A stretch of DNA of 64,000 nt from Linyphia triangularis (lineage: Eukaryota; Arthropoda; Arachnida; Araneae; Linyphiidae). Position 1 is the first letter of the stretch, and each line of letters opens with the position of its first letter. Below are positions 35,980-47,908 of this stretch, one piece after another. The position numbers were made by a program, and so were the translations under genes. Location: NCBI GenBank assembly GCA_963978545.1, contig OZ021729.1, positions 80,516,670-80,580,669 of the forward strand, read 5' to 3'. Below the pieces are notes generated by a model. That model was not told where the DNA came from and ran no database searches. It worked only from the letters and a program-made list of their open reading frames with translations.

Positions 35980-36013
35980 CAGAAAAGGCATAAATCCAAT
36001 CGTCAACAGACAT
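35980..36013 (-). CDS. Candidate micro-gene, first coding exon
   Basis: ATG in a purine -3 context (GACGATGT), then MSVDDWIYAFS plus one base and a strong GTAAGT donor. The upstream - strand sequence has promoter-like motifs. Splicing directly to 32193-32317 keeps frame and gives a 52-residue acidic-helical protein with no recognised family. A candidate exon at about 33905-33945 (TG TTC AGT GGA CTT...) was considered, but it lacks a donor. Confidence 0.55.
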
Positions 36014-36059
36014 CGTCAAGTTTCAAATCAACTTCAAAAGTGATGCCAACTACGTCATC

Positions 36060-36095
36060 ACTGAAAGTAAAAGCGTATTGCGCATGCGTAGGATG
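36060..36095 (-). promoter_or_regulatory. NRF1-like and CRE-like sites
   Basis: On the - strand, TACGCATGCGCAAT (an NRF1-type GCGCATGCG palindrome, + strand 36076-36089) lies about 65 bases before the ATG at 36013. TGATGACGTAG (CRE/ATF-like) follows at about 36050-36060. NRF1 sites mark many housekeeping, often mitochondrial, promoters in animals. Confidence 0.5.
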
Positions 36096-36959
36096 ATACA
36101 AATCGTGGATCAGTGGTGTAATGTTGAATTATCACATTGAAGCCATATTAAAAAACCACATTGAGTAAACGGATTTTTATTTTTTGCTTTTATAAATTGC
36201 TTTTACCAAAGTTTTCAATTAATATGATTCTTGGACAGGATTGGGGCTTTCCAAAAACCAAAGAAGACACTTGTTTCATGTCTGGTTGAAATATCATATT
36301 GAAACAACATTGTGATATCACATTAGAAAAGTAAAGAAAACGAAATTCTGACTTTATTCGTACTACATAATTAAAACCCCTAAAAATTATACGAAATAAA
36401 TTGATTTCTTCTAATATCTGTTATAAAATATCAGCTTCCTTAAAAATGCATTGGAATTGCACATTGATACAATGTGGTTACAATGTGCCTTTCTCACTTT
36501 CAACGTATCCACCAAAAAACCACATAGAAACAACATGAGTGTGTTGCTTGGGTAGTATAAAGAAAATTATTTGGAAGAAATAATTTTCATGAAATTTCAA
36601 CCATGACGCGCACGCGGCAAGGAAATTTTCAACGAATACCCAGATGTAAGCAGGAAAAAAATTTGCAACAATTTAGTACATATTTTCAATGTTAATATTT
36701 CAATGTTTTGTGCTCTCATAGTTGAAATGTCTCACACTCCCATTAGCAGAAACTTTTCTGCCAGTCTGCGACACTAATTTGGATATTAAAAAATAATCTA
36801 CAGTGAAATTATTTTTTTTTTTTAAGTTTGCATTACATACATAAGCACCTTATTTGTCAATTGTACCAAAAATTCCTGTTTTACATAAACATAGAAATTT
36901 GGCCAAATAAATTAAATATTAAAACGGAAATATTTAAAATTATTGTATCTTAAATTAAA

Positions 36960-37530
36960 ATTCTAATCATTCTGTATAAATTCTAACCAAATGGCGAAAG
37001 CGATCTTCACATTAATCAAGGACATAACGGCCGTCACATCAGCTCAAGCCTACGCGAATGACACCAAAACGGCATCGCAATTTTCTCCGATAGCTGCTAC
37101 TAAAACTTACGTGAAAATTACCACTACTCCAACGCAAATATCGACCACCTTACCGGCGCAAATCTCAGCAATTACATCAAAGTTACAATCCGCAAAAACG
37201 ACCATTATACCAACGTAAGTATCGGCGTTAGCGCCTAATATATCGGTAGAAATCTGAAATTTTATGCAATAGAGACGATTACACTATTGACGTAACACTC
37301 AACAAAGTTGACTATCTTAACCACTTAAATCTTGGAGATGGTGACAATTATTGAGGCGCAAACCTTCGAAATAGTGATTATTATATCGGCGTAACACTCG
37401 CCGAAAAGAAACATCGTAACGGCGTAAATATCGGCGATATCTCCCGACTTAGCAACGTGATTCTCGACAACAGCGGTCCTTACATCAGCGTAACTTTTAG
37501 CGAAGCTAACTACTACACACCAATTTGTAA
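36960..37530 (+). repeat. Dispersed repeat R2, copy 1 (GCGTAAATATCGGCG family)
   Basis: The start (CCAAATGGCGAAAGCGATCT) and the body, with many GTAA/TATCGGCG words, are closely similar to 56155-56535 (CCAAACGGCGAAACCGATCT) and more loosely to 58740-58990. The 75-codon open frame at 36991 (Thr/Ala-rich) belongs to this repeat and is not a gene. Confidence 0.7.
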
Positions 37531-38660
37531 AAGCACATAGAACTCATTATGTTTCTATACAATCTCCTTAAAGTCAAGCATGGAGAGCATCACGATTCCG
37601 ATTCCTTTGTCATGAAGTGAAGTATCGCGCATGTGCGTTAACTCAAATCACCCAACTTAGAAATCAAACTAAATATATATATATTTAAAGTCAGATTTGT
37701 AAAATAATCTGCAGGCTGCTGGAAAATCTGCGACTTGTCCGTCTTCCGTCTCGCATTTTCTGCTACCGGGCTCACACTGTTATTCTTTGTCAGTTGGTAA
37801 AGCATATTCAAGAAATTAAAAGGTAGTTGAGTAAATATTCATTTTTGTAGTGTTTTTCATATTTATAATAAGTTTGTTAATGGTTTATAAACTGTTTTTC
37901 ATCTAAAATATAACATTTGTGAAGATTTGTTGTATGGATGCTATAGAAAGAACAAGACACTCTAGCGGTTGTTCTTAATTAATTACATTGTTAATTTTTT
38001 GTCCTCTAGCATTTGCTCATTCTTCAAATTTAATCTAGAATTTGAAATATAATCTTGACAAATTATTAAACTGACTATTAAAATGTTAAATCCTGAATTA
38101 AAGGAACTAAATTTAATTCATACTAATTAGTGATTTTAAATGTAGTAACCAAAAAGGTAGATTTTTTTTATGTACAACACTATTATTTGACAATGAATAT
38201 AGTAAAACCTAGTTTTTTTAATAGAGTACAAGTGTATAGCTAGTTCCCATACAAATAAATTCTTTGCAGTAGTAGCTAAATTTTTTTAAAAATCTTTTCT
38301 TAATGAATCCAATATGAATAAAATAAATTGTTATCCCACAATAATAAATCAGTGATATGATGATTAATAGAAAATATATTACTCAAGACATTTAAAAAAT
38401 AAGTTTATTTATGACTAATTTAAGTTTACATCTATGTCCTGCTATGTTATTCAAAACTAACATTTTGAAGCAGCACTAGTGGAGGTGGCTCGTTTTGTTC
38501 TGAAAAGGAACCACCTCAGTTGGGTTGAAATAATCGCACAGAGTGTGTAGAACAATTTTCACCTCTTGGTTTCCCTTCCATTTCCTTCTTCGTATAGAGG
38601 CCTAAAGGCAGCAGCTTGGCCTTGTCATTGACTTTCCTCCACAGCTTCCATAAGAGCTTC

Positions 38661-40558
38661 CCCTTACAAAGAAGACATGCCTTCCTTCTCAATTGATATA
38701 GCTCTTAGAAAGTTATGGTGACAACATGATGCCAAGACATACATTTTTACTTTTGAGGGTATGCCCAGGATGCTAGTGTGAAAGAGGCGGAAACTTAAGG
38801 CTAAAATCCCAAGAGCATTATCTGAAACCCTCTGTGCTCGGGATAATGTATAATTGAATATCCTTTGTTCGGGACTCATACCCCTACCAGGACAAGGCTT
38901 CATGATGGTGGTTGTCAAGGGAAAGGCATCATCTGCTACAATTACATAGGGAACTTTAATTTTAGTACCCGGTAATGCAGCAGCCTCAGGTTTTTGAAGG
39001 CAATTGCAATTCAAAGCTGCATTCAAATTGCATTTTTCCCACACATCACCATCACTAACCCTTCCATTGTTCCCAACATCAACTTACAAAAATTCCAATG
39101 TGGCATCAACTACTTGAAGTAGCACAATACTGAAATCTCCTTTATAATTATAATAAACTGATATGCTTTCCATCCATGGCACCTATGCAATTAGGGAAAT
39201 TCCACAAGGTCCAAAAGCAACTGGCAACTTCCTTCCATTCTCTTTCATTAGAGGGTGTTGTCATCACAACCGATTTCATATTTTTGTAAATCGCTGAGCA
39301 TACCTCAAGAATAATTCCAGATATTGCTCTGTCCAATTCTGAACTGATAATGAAAAGACATTTGAGTTTCACCTGCAAGAAAAAAAGTAATTCAATTAAA
39401 AGAAGAGTCATGGGCTTAGAAGATTTATCTTTTTACTGACACAAAAAATCATTATACTACTCGGGTGTTTGAGCTTAAGTGATTTATTAGGTCTTTCGTC
39501 TCCTTGAAAACCTTTGTATGTGCTTAAAAATAACAAAACAGGCTAGGACCTGCAGCTTATCGTGAATTCTGAACTATAACATCCAAATCTTGTCAGAATA
39601 AAAACTTGGCATCTTTTACTTTTTCGGAAAAATCACTAAACTGGCAACCATCAAATTTGCTCATCTTGATCGGGAGAAAACCGATAAACTCGTAGGAAGC
39701 CCAAAAAGTGTGACATAGGCTTAACGCCTCTAAAAGAAACATCTAAAGCAAAGGCAATATTGTTATACAAAACTCGGTACAGGTCTGATTTAATCTTAAA
39801 TAGCATTATTGGGATTTAGGATATTATAAATTTGCAATTATAAATAATTATAAGTTCATAATCCACTGAATAATAACATTGCATGTTTTTTTAAAAATAT
39901 TTTCATTCCTTGGGCCTCTTCAATTAAAAATGAGCCATAGACTAGAATGGAAAATAGGCATACAAAGGTACAATACAAAAGGCATTAATCATCATAATTT
40001 TGAGTACAAAAATGTTACTTGGATGTCCTATAAAAATAGTATATATTTTTCACTAAGAGATGTAGTTTGAAATCATTAATTGATAAGAAGGGAGGCAACT
40101 AAAACTTTATTATTACATCTCAAGTCCGACTAAATCTTAAATATCATTGTTGGGATTTAGGATAATATAATAAATAATTTTAAGTTTGCAACAATGAATA
40201 AAAATAATAAGTTTGTAAGCTAATAATTCAACATACTATTCAATAAAAGCATAAATAATAGTGAAAAAATAAAAATATGCCAAATCTGAAAACTTTAAAA
40301 CAAATAATAATCTGCAAAACTGCCATCATAAAAGTAATTTCAATGTGTTTACCTGTAGCCTGTAGCTAGAAATCGAAGTGTAAGGGCCAATCTCTCAGCA
40401 TCAGGAATTGCTTCTCTCAAAACCGTATTTCTTTTAGAAATATCTGTTGATATATAGGAGAGAAGCACTTCAAAAGCATCCGTGTCCATCCTCATGTAGC
40501 TTCTATATTCTTCAGGATCCTTCATTAAAATATTAAATATAAGGTAACAAGCGCACAC
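38661..40558 (-). pseudogene. PIF/Harbinger transposase (HARBI1-like), broken
   Basis: The N-terminal exon (40353-40558) gives DPEEYRSYMRMDTDAFEVLL and REAIPDAERLALTLRFLATG, then a donor (TACAG|GTAAAC). The second part from 39372 gives FHYQFRIGQSN, a frameshift, then GIILEVCSAIY and CIGAMDGKHI with the first catalytic Asp. A block is missing and the frame changes before YYNYKGDFS; an in-frame TAA follows (near 39085), then VADDAFPL with the second Asp and QRIFNYTLSRAQRVSDNALG. The final catalytic Glu (usually VxENAFG) is Asp here. It is a dead DDE transposase copy. Harbinger TIRs and a TAA-type duplication were not found. Confidence 0.88.
39541..39595 (-). mobile_element. Fragment of SINE family S2
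   Basis: GGCTAGGACCTGCAGCTTATCGTG...TTCTGAACTATAAC matches the 3' half of the S2 SINE at 40.77 kb (GGCCAGGACCTACAGCTTAACGTG). It lies in the intron-like part of the Harbinger copy. Confidence 0.6.
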
Positions 40559-40570
40559 ATAAATTTCCTT

Positions 40571-40599
40571 GACAAAAAAAAAAAAAAAAAAAAAAAAAG
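40571..40599 (+). repeat. Poly-A run
   Basis: About 29 consecutive A residues just beyond the Harbinger copy; possibly the tail of a retroposon, or a slippage-prone assembly region. Confidence 0.8.
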
Positions 40600-40765
40600 C
40601 TTGAAGTATGAATAAAAAATTATCATCATAACATCTACAGAAACAACAATCAGATTGAATTTACCTTTCAAAATCATATATAACTTGCGATTCTTTGTAA
40701 GGGAGTTGGTACCCTCTATACCTGTAATATTGGTTTGTATGCTGAACGACCTATTTCTGTGCATA

Positions 40766-40893
40766 ATAAGGCCAGGACCTACAGCTTAACGTGGATTCTG
40801 AACCACAACGAACATCCATGCCTAACCCAAGGTTTGAACCTGGCACCTTTGGCATGCAAGGCCAGAGCGCTAACCCCAAAGCCATCAGGTTGG
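40766..40893 (-). mobile_element. tRNA-derived SINE, family S2
   Basis: On the - strand: TGGCTTTGGGGTTAGCGCTC (A-box region), then GGTTCAAACCTTGGG (B box) and a body through GGATGTTCGTTGTGGTTCAG. It is a different tRNA head and body from family S1. ATAATAA on each side may be its target duplication. Confidence 0.75.
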
Positions 40894-41929
40894 CATGTCT
40901 GTTATAATAATTTGGCATATTTCATGTACCTTTTTCTCAGAAAGTAATTGACATAGAAGACTAAATTTTTTTTCAGTGCATTTAGCAGACACTTGTTATA
41001 CGACTGCAGTTAGCTTTTGATTGTAATTCATTTACTTTTTTTGTAAATGATTTTTCGTGAAAGTCACATTTATTAGAAATCTCAAGATTTTTTTGTCGAA
41101 AGAAAAAATATTTTTAAAATAACAAAATCTCACTTCAGTATATACAGATACATAAAAGGAATTAGCATGTGGTAAAAATTTTAGGAAGATAGTTTATGTA
41201 GTTTCTGATAAAAAGGTAAATGTATATTAAAAAATGTGGTTTTGAGAAAAACGCATTTTAAAGAAAACTTTCCTTACATCAATAGTTAGCAATTGTGTCT
41301 TCAAAAAATTATTAAAAAATACTTCTAGTTGAGGTATTATTACAAATGAGGTATCCTTTTAAAGGGGAAAATTTAATTTTTATACACAACAAAAAACTCA
41401 AAATCGATTATTTATAAATTTTAGACTACCAACTCCCTTATTAACTCTGTAAGATAAATCATAGTTTATATGTGCATCAGTTTAAAAAAAATAAAAATAG
41501 GAAAAAAATATTACGAAGTCAAGTTTTTGAATAAATAGAGTTGTTTTTCATACTTACTTCAAATGCCAATTCCCTCATGAAATTTTCATAGCAGCCGAAT
41601 TTGTTTCTTCTTAAAATTCATTGTTTGGCCCAAGTCTTTTTTTTCTGGCTTTTTAAGCCTTCAGCCAAGGTTAAAATGTTGAATATCAACAGCGCTTTAT
41701 GCGCTCTTGACATTAACTCAGGGCAAACCATTTGTAAATCTTAATGTAAAATTACTGATCTTCAAAATTATCACGAGAAAATCTCAGGCAATATCTGATC
41801 TGCGGATCAACGTAGAAGAAAGAGAAATAGCTATTACGAAAGTGTACAAATTGCCAAAGCCCGCGCTAAGTAGTTCTCGTATAGGAGCGCTCGAATATGG
41901 TTACCAGACTATCGTGTAGCAGACGAAAT

Positions 41930-43137
41930 AGTTGACAGTAGAAGTTAACGATGAGTTGCTAGGTGTGCTTTTCAGGAGCACGATGTTGCGACTTGAAAAC
42001 ATTCAAGTCCAAATTTTGGAGATTCTTAAAAACGAAATTTATATCATCCACGAAAAGGGAAGTGGATCAAAAGTTGGCCCAAAAAAGGACAATTTTAAAA
42101 TTACTCAATTTCACCTATTAGGTGGATCGATAAGAGGACCAGATAGGAAGACCGATAGGTGGTCAACTTAGGAGGACCGGAAGGGAGGACAAGATCGGAG
42201 GGCCGGATAGTTGGACCGATAAGAAGACCGTTTTAAAAAAATTTGAATTTTACCTGATTAGAGGGCTATAAGGTGACACTAGTGACAAAAAATAACTTTT
42301 CTTCTCCAAATCCACAAGTGGGAGCCAATAGAACCAATTTCTGGAGGACCAATAAGAGGACTAGATAGGAGGATCAGATAAGAGGACCAGATAGGAGGAC
42401 TGATAGGTGGTCAACTTAGGAGGACAAGATAGGAGGGCCGGATAGTTGGACCGATAGGAAGACTGTTTAAAATTTTTTGAATTTTACCTGATTAGAGGGC
42501 TATAAGAGGACACTAGTGACAAAAAATAACTTTTCTACTTCAAATCCACAAGTGGGAGCCAATAGAACCAATTTCTGGAGGACCAATAAGAGGACTAGAT
42601 AGGAGGATCAGATAAGAGGACCGGATAGGAGGACCAGATAGGAGGACCAGATAGGAGGACTGATAGGTGGTCAACTTAGGAGGACAAGATAGGAGGGCCG
42701 GATAGTTGGACCGATAGGAAGACTTAAATTTTTTTTGAATTCTACCTGATTAGAGGGCTATAAGGAGACACTAGTGACAAAAAATAACTTTTCTACTCCA
42801 AATCCACAAGTGGGAGCCAATAGAACCAATTTCTGGAGGACCAATAAGAGGACTAGATAGGAGGATCAGATAAGAGGACCGGATAGGAGGACCAGATAGG
42901 AGGACTGATAGGTGGTCAACTTAGGAGGGCCGGATAGTTGGACCGATAGGAAGACTGTTTAAAAATTTTTGAATTTTACCTGATTAGAGTGCTATATAAG
43001 GGGACACTAGTGACAAAAAATAACTTTTCTACTCCAAATCCACAAGTGGGAGCCAATAGAACCAATTTCTGGAGGACCAATAAGAGGACTAGATAGGAGG
43101 ATCAGATAAGAGGACCGGATAGGAGGACCAGATAAGA
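41930..43137 (+). repeat. GATAGGAGGACC minisatellite array, left part
   Basis: Two levels. The short unit is a variable 10-12-mer (GATAGGAGGACC and variants). The long unit contains ACCTGATTAGAGGGCTATAA, GACACTAGTGACAAAAAATA, ATCCACAAGTGGGAGCCAAT, then a run of short units. Long units begin near 42251, 42485, 42743 and 42977, spacings of 234, 258 and 234 bp; the 24-bp difference equals two short units. It stops at 43137, where an insertion begins. Confidence 0.93.
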
Positions 43138-43234
43138 CAGGGTATCCAGCAAAATTTCTGATAAAAATTCAAGCATATTTCAAGAATTTCAAGGCTCATC
43201 CCAAAAATTTTAAAGGATCCCTCTAGCAACCATT

Positions 43235-43310
43235 TAAGTACAGTACCCCCCCCCCCCCCAAAAAAAACACAGAACGATGGCTATATCTTCGGTTCTAATT
43301 ATCGTAGAAT
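43235..43310 (+). repeat. Inverted arm, partner of 55495-55562
   Basis: TACAGTACCCCCC, a poly-C/A run, then AGAACGATGGCTATATCTTC and GGTTCTAATT, mirrors CATCGTTCT / GGGGGGTACTGTA at 55.5 kb. Confidence 0.8.
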
Positions 43311-43954
43311 CTTACGGTTTGCACCAAAATGTTTTGCTTACGATTTTCTATATATCTGATTCGATTTTTTTTTCTTGAGGGACCGTTTACTAAGTAAAAG
43401 TAACGATATCTTCGAAAATTTCAATACGAACCCTTATTTTTTATCATTTCATTCGATTCAGAATACATCATTTACCCTATATACCAAATTTCAATGCATT
43501 ATGTTGAAAAACACGTCACTTATGAGCGAAAATATTTCGACCATTTTTTGACCGATCTTCAGGGAGAATTTCCATAAAACGAAAGGTATTTTTAAGGTTC
43601 TTCACGGCGGGAGAAATCGAACTGTTAATGTGGCGCATTTCACGAAGATTAAAAAATACAAGTATTAGTCTAAAATTGCATAGAAAGTACTTGGATTTAT
43701 AGTGTCATGTTTAAGATTAATACAAAAATAGCAAGTAAACGCAAAATTAACATAATTTATTTACAACATTAAAGATGTGCATTCTTCACACGAAATAAAT
43801 AAAATATCGAAAACTGTAATTGCAGAAATATAACGAATACTACTGATAATTAGAAAATGAATAAATATTAAATGTAGGTATTAGTAAACAGTATTTAGCA
43901 AAGCATGAATATTTTACAGAAATATTTCACTATAAACACAAATGTAACTAGCCC

Positions 43955-44345
43955 AGATAGCATTTTATCCTTTTAAAACCCTTGTCTAAACCTCTCAAGC
44001 GAAAAGGGAGTAAGGTTCAGATGACAAGGGAGTAACCATCATAAAACCTTGAAGGAAGGGTCCTAGTCTCCAGACGTCAAGCTTTTGGTAACCATTTCAT
44101 GACCCCCCTTGCCACAAGGCTTTCGCCGTAAAGGGTATGTAAACCTTTTCGGGATGAGCTTGCCACAAGGTTTTCGCCGTAAAGGGTGTGTAAACCTTTT
44201 CGTGATAAGCCTGCCACACGGTTTTTGCCGTAAGGGTTGTATAAGCCTTTTCATAATAGGCTTGCCAAAAGGTTTTCACTGTAAAGGGTGTGTAAACCTT
44301 TTCACTCTGAGGTTCCCACCCTGTAGATATAGGAAAGGTTGCAAA
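43955..44345 (+). repeat. CCAGATAGCAT end with 52-bp tandem repeats
   Basis: CTAGCCCAGATAGCATTTTA is inverted at about 54262-54285 (CTACCCAGATAGCAT on the other strand). Inside lie four tandem units of 51-52 bp (44107-44320) with TGCCACAAGGTTTTCGCCGT and AAAGGGTGTGTAAACCTTTTC. Open frames in three frames here are products of the repeat. Confidence 0.8.
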
Positions 44346-45011
44346 AACTTTCCTTTATAAAGTATCATTTATCTTTTGTGTTCAATAAGAAGCACTTAAT
44401 TGGGAGAGTTCCAATATTGTCGGAAAATGCTTTAAATTTAGTGGCTAATGAAAAATTAATATTTATTCTATAGGAATTTAATTACAATTTGCCTTTAATG
44501 GTATCAATCATAACCCAATTTATTGATAAATTTTAATTTATTTGCTAGGTAGAACTTACTAGAATAATAAACATAATTTACTTTTTTTTTTAAAGAATTT
44601 AAAAAAAAAAATAAAGATTCAAAATTCAATAAAAAATTATGTATATATTATTAAAAAAATGCATTGAGATCTTAGTAGGTTGCGTTAGACAATTTAAATT
44701 GCATTAAAATTTGTTTTAAAGGGTTAATCCAAGCTACTTATAGTTTTATTATTAGAAACATATACAACTAAAAATGCATTTTTACTGATAATTCTTTTTT
44801 AGATAATTCTTTATTTTGAAGTAAACAAACACAAATGAGTTGCTTTTTCATTTTATACAAAGAATATAATTTAAACATGATTTTAAATATATACTACATA
44901 TATTTCTTCATTTATTTGCTGCATCTGACAAGAAGTTTCTGGAAGATTCTTGAGGAAAACTAAAGTGAATCCCATTCATTTCTATCTGAAAAAAATAAAC
45001 AAATTTAAAAT

Positions 45012-46000
45012 CTATAATAATAAAACAAGCTGTGTGTCTGTCTGTTTATGGATCTGTTATAGAAACCTACTTAAAATTGGAGTAGAGCTCTGAAATTTTC
45101 AACACAAGAAGTTTTGACCTTCTAATTTATGAATGTCAAACAGAATGTAAAATTTTAATTAGTTCTTTTTTAATTAATATTTTAACTAACTTTTATTTTA
45201 CAAAGTGACTTCAAATAGAGATACAGCTCTGAAATTTTCAACATAAGTAATTTTGGCCTTCTTATTGAACTATTGAAAAAAAGAATTTTAAATTTGTTGT
45301 TAGTTTTTTCTTTAATTAATTAATAAATATTTTACAAAACGGTTTCTAATAGAGCTACAGCTCTGAAATTTTCAACATAAGTAGATTTAGCCTTCTAATT
45401 GGACTTTTAAAAAACGGAATTTTAAATTTTTATTTAGTTCTTTTTAATTAATTAATAACTATTCTACAAAATGATATCCAATATTCCTACAGCTCTGAAA
45501 TTTTCAACATAAGTAGTTTTGTCTTTTATTTGGCCTTTTTTTGAAAAACAGAGTTTCAAATTTTTATTTAGTTCCTTTTTAATTATTATTTTTTTTTTTT
45601 TTAATTTATTAATATATATTTAACAAAACGATATCTAATAGAGCTGCAGCTCTGAAATTTTCAACATAAGTAGTTGTGCCCTCCTAATTGGACGTTTGAA
45701 AAACATAATTTTACATTTTTATTTAGTTCTTTTTTAATTAATTAAAAAATATTTTACAAAACGATTTCTATTTGGGCTACAGTTCTGAAATTTTCAATAC
45801 AAGTAGTTTTCGCATTCTAATTGGACTATTGACAAACAGAATGTTAAAATTTTAATTTAATTTTCGATTGATTCTTTGAATTATTATTTTATTTTTTTAA
45901 CAAAAAGCGACTTCTAATAGGCCTAGAGCTTTGAAAGTTTCAACATAAATAGTTTTGGCTTTCTAATTTTGCTTTCCACAAATATGTGTTAAAATAATCT
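45012..46000 (+). repeat. Seven diverged tandem units (about 130-157 bp)
   Basis: The core ACAGCTCTGAAATTTTCAAC recurs at 45087, 45226, 45360, 45492, 45649, 45782 and 45928, each followed by AAGTAGTTTTGGCCTTCTAA-like and T/A-rich parts. The head TCTATAATAATAAAACAAGC with GTGTGTCTGTCTG resembles a Helitron 5' terminus, so the array may be internal to a decayed Helitron. The 3' end was not found. Confidence 0.8.
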
Positions 46001-46799
46001 TAACCCCCTGAAACCTACAGAGCCAGAGAACTATTTGTTCTGCAGAGGATTCTCGGGCGGTTTTGGGCGTTTTGCGATCTTCGAGGTTTGGGGGGTCGGG
46101 TCAGCTTCCTCACCTCCTGTGGTGTTGATTTATAGGGGGCAGTTCACTCCTGTCAACTCCGAGAAGCAGAGTCTTGTGGCGAATTTTTTTTTTCTTTCTT
46201 TTGCATGGGACATTTAGTAGAAACTCTTTCCGCGCGGGAACTTTTACTAGAGAATTGCCAAGTTTTACAAAATAATTTGCGTTTTGGTTCGCAAAACTTT
46301 AAATACATATGAAATAAACCATGCTATTGATATTGTTAAATAAAATTATAATATTTAGCTAAACTTCTTGAAGAAATTAATTATTTCGTCAAGACAGATC
46401 CCTCTATAAATTGTTTTAGTCGCATACAACTGCGAACTCAAATATTTGTGAATTTTTTACTCATTTTCAAATGACGTTATTCTTTTTTTTTTTCGCGAGA
46501 CATAATTATATAACCCATGAAAACAAAGTTTTAAATATTAATCCTTTATATACATCGCCGATTCTGTTAACAGCGTGTGCTTGGTGCTTGTATCTAATTT
46601 TAAATATCAAACACATTTATATCAGCAAAATGTGTTGCAAACTACGTTTCAAAATGTATTTATTAGAAATGAACGTGCATTTATGCATTCACATCCAAAC
46701 ATCTTTTTTTTTTATTTTGATTAAAACAATTTTATTATTTATTTATTTAAAAAAAATTTGGCAATATCAAAGAGTTTCAACAATGATCGGCTTACTGCT

Positions 46800-46985
46800 A
46801 TTTTAGCGCGATTGGATGAAGGCAAGTTAGTTTATTAGTATTCCGTATAAGCAACTTTTTAGTGACAATAACAGCCCCAAAATGTGAAAGAATGTATTAC
46901 CATCGACATCGAATCTATCTACCAACTTTCAGCCCGCTTGGATGACGGCAAGGTGGGTTAATTAAGCATCCGCAGACTTGCACTC
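46800..46985 (-). repeat. Dispersed repeat R1, inverted copy
   Basis: On the - strand: TTAATTAACCCACCTTGCCG, CGGGCTGAAAGTTGGTAGAT and GGGCTGTTATTGTCACTAAA. Same family as 1.8 and 61.2 kb, first half only. Confidence 0.7.
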
Positions 46986-47698
46986 TATCGACACTCACAT
47001 AAAATCGAAGTTAATTTAAAGAATTCAAAATACATCCTTTATTGAAACTTTAATGCCTCTAATACGTACGTTATTGAAATATTCGATTTTTCTTAGATGC
47101 TATTTTATAATTTTAGGTGAAATGAAAGTACTCCCCTCGCTCGATAAAAATTTAACACTCCCTGTTTCACCACGATTAATAATTTGGTATTGAAGATCAG
47201 AACAAATAAAGGATTCTACTTACGTAGGATTGCTTAGCCATATGAAGTCCGTGGCGTATACAGGGAGGAGGCTGATAGGGCTACAACTCCCTGAAAATTG
47301 AGAAAAATTATATTTCCAAGTGTAATGTAACAATTTTTGTAAATAGTTAATACTTAATATCCTCATTTAACTAACTTTTCGAGTCAGTCATTTTTTCAAA
47401 ATAATTATAACAACGAGAAATGAACAAAAAAATACAAGCACATCTATTTCATTTCAAACTCTTCCGATTTTACATTTCTTTCTCATTTCTATATGCTGGG
47501 GTCATGACGTCCTTCAGATGGTCAGAGCAGAGAAAACTTACTGATTCCCTGAAAGAGCATGCGTAGACACAAGACTTCTCCCTCCTGATACCAATAATAC
47601 AAATCTGCCATAGAAAATCTGGTAAAATTTTATGAAAGAGGTTTTCTTGGTTTTCAAAACATCATCGAAGCAGATTAGGAAATATGGAAAACAAAATA

Positions 47699-47908
47699 CA
47701 GGGTTACTAGAAAAGAATCATTCACTTTCAAAACCCGACTTATTCAAAAGTATTATACTTACAAATACGATTGGTACAAGAAAACAACCGCAAAATATTT
47801 AAGTTTTATGCTCCAGGTGGTGCTCAAGTTTACCCGATTTATTCAAAAGTATAATACTTTTGAATAAATCTTGTTTTGAAAATGAATGATTCTTTTGTAG
47901 TAACCCTG
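47699..47908. mobile_element. MITE, 210 bp, with long near-perfect TIRs
   Basis: The left end CAGGGTTACTAGAAAAGAAT and the right end (reverse complement) CAGGGTTACTACAAAAGAAT match and continue through TCATTCA(C/T)TTTCAAAAC into ATTCAAAAGTATTATA. Flanked by TA. No coding. Confidence 0.9.

Larger units (their letters stand above)
30689..36556. mobile_element. Possible 5.9-kb TIR element (ACTACCCAAGCAAC ends)
   Basis: Perfect 14-bp inverted ends (30689-30702 and 36543-36556), each followed inward by the same subterminal ATGTTGTTTC words, could bound one element. Two truncated copies in opposite orientation would look the same. No transposase was found inside; a possible small gene and several MITEs lie between the ends. 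No convincing target duplication other than TA. Confidence 0.45.

Noticed and set aside
36991..37218. 75-codon Thr/Ala-rich open frame
   Set aside because: It is part of repeat R2; the related copy at 56.2 kb has stops in this frame.
44063..44360. Three overlapping repeat proteins in different frames
   Set aside because: They are products of the 52-bp tandem repeat being open in several frames.
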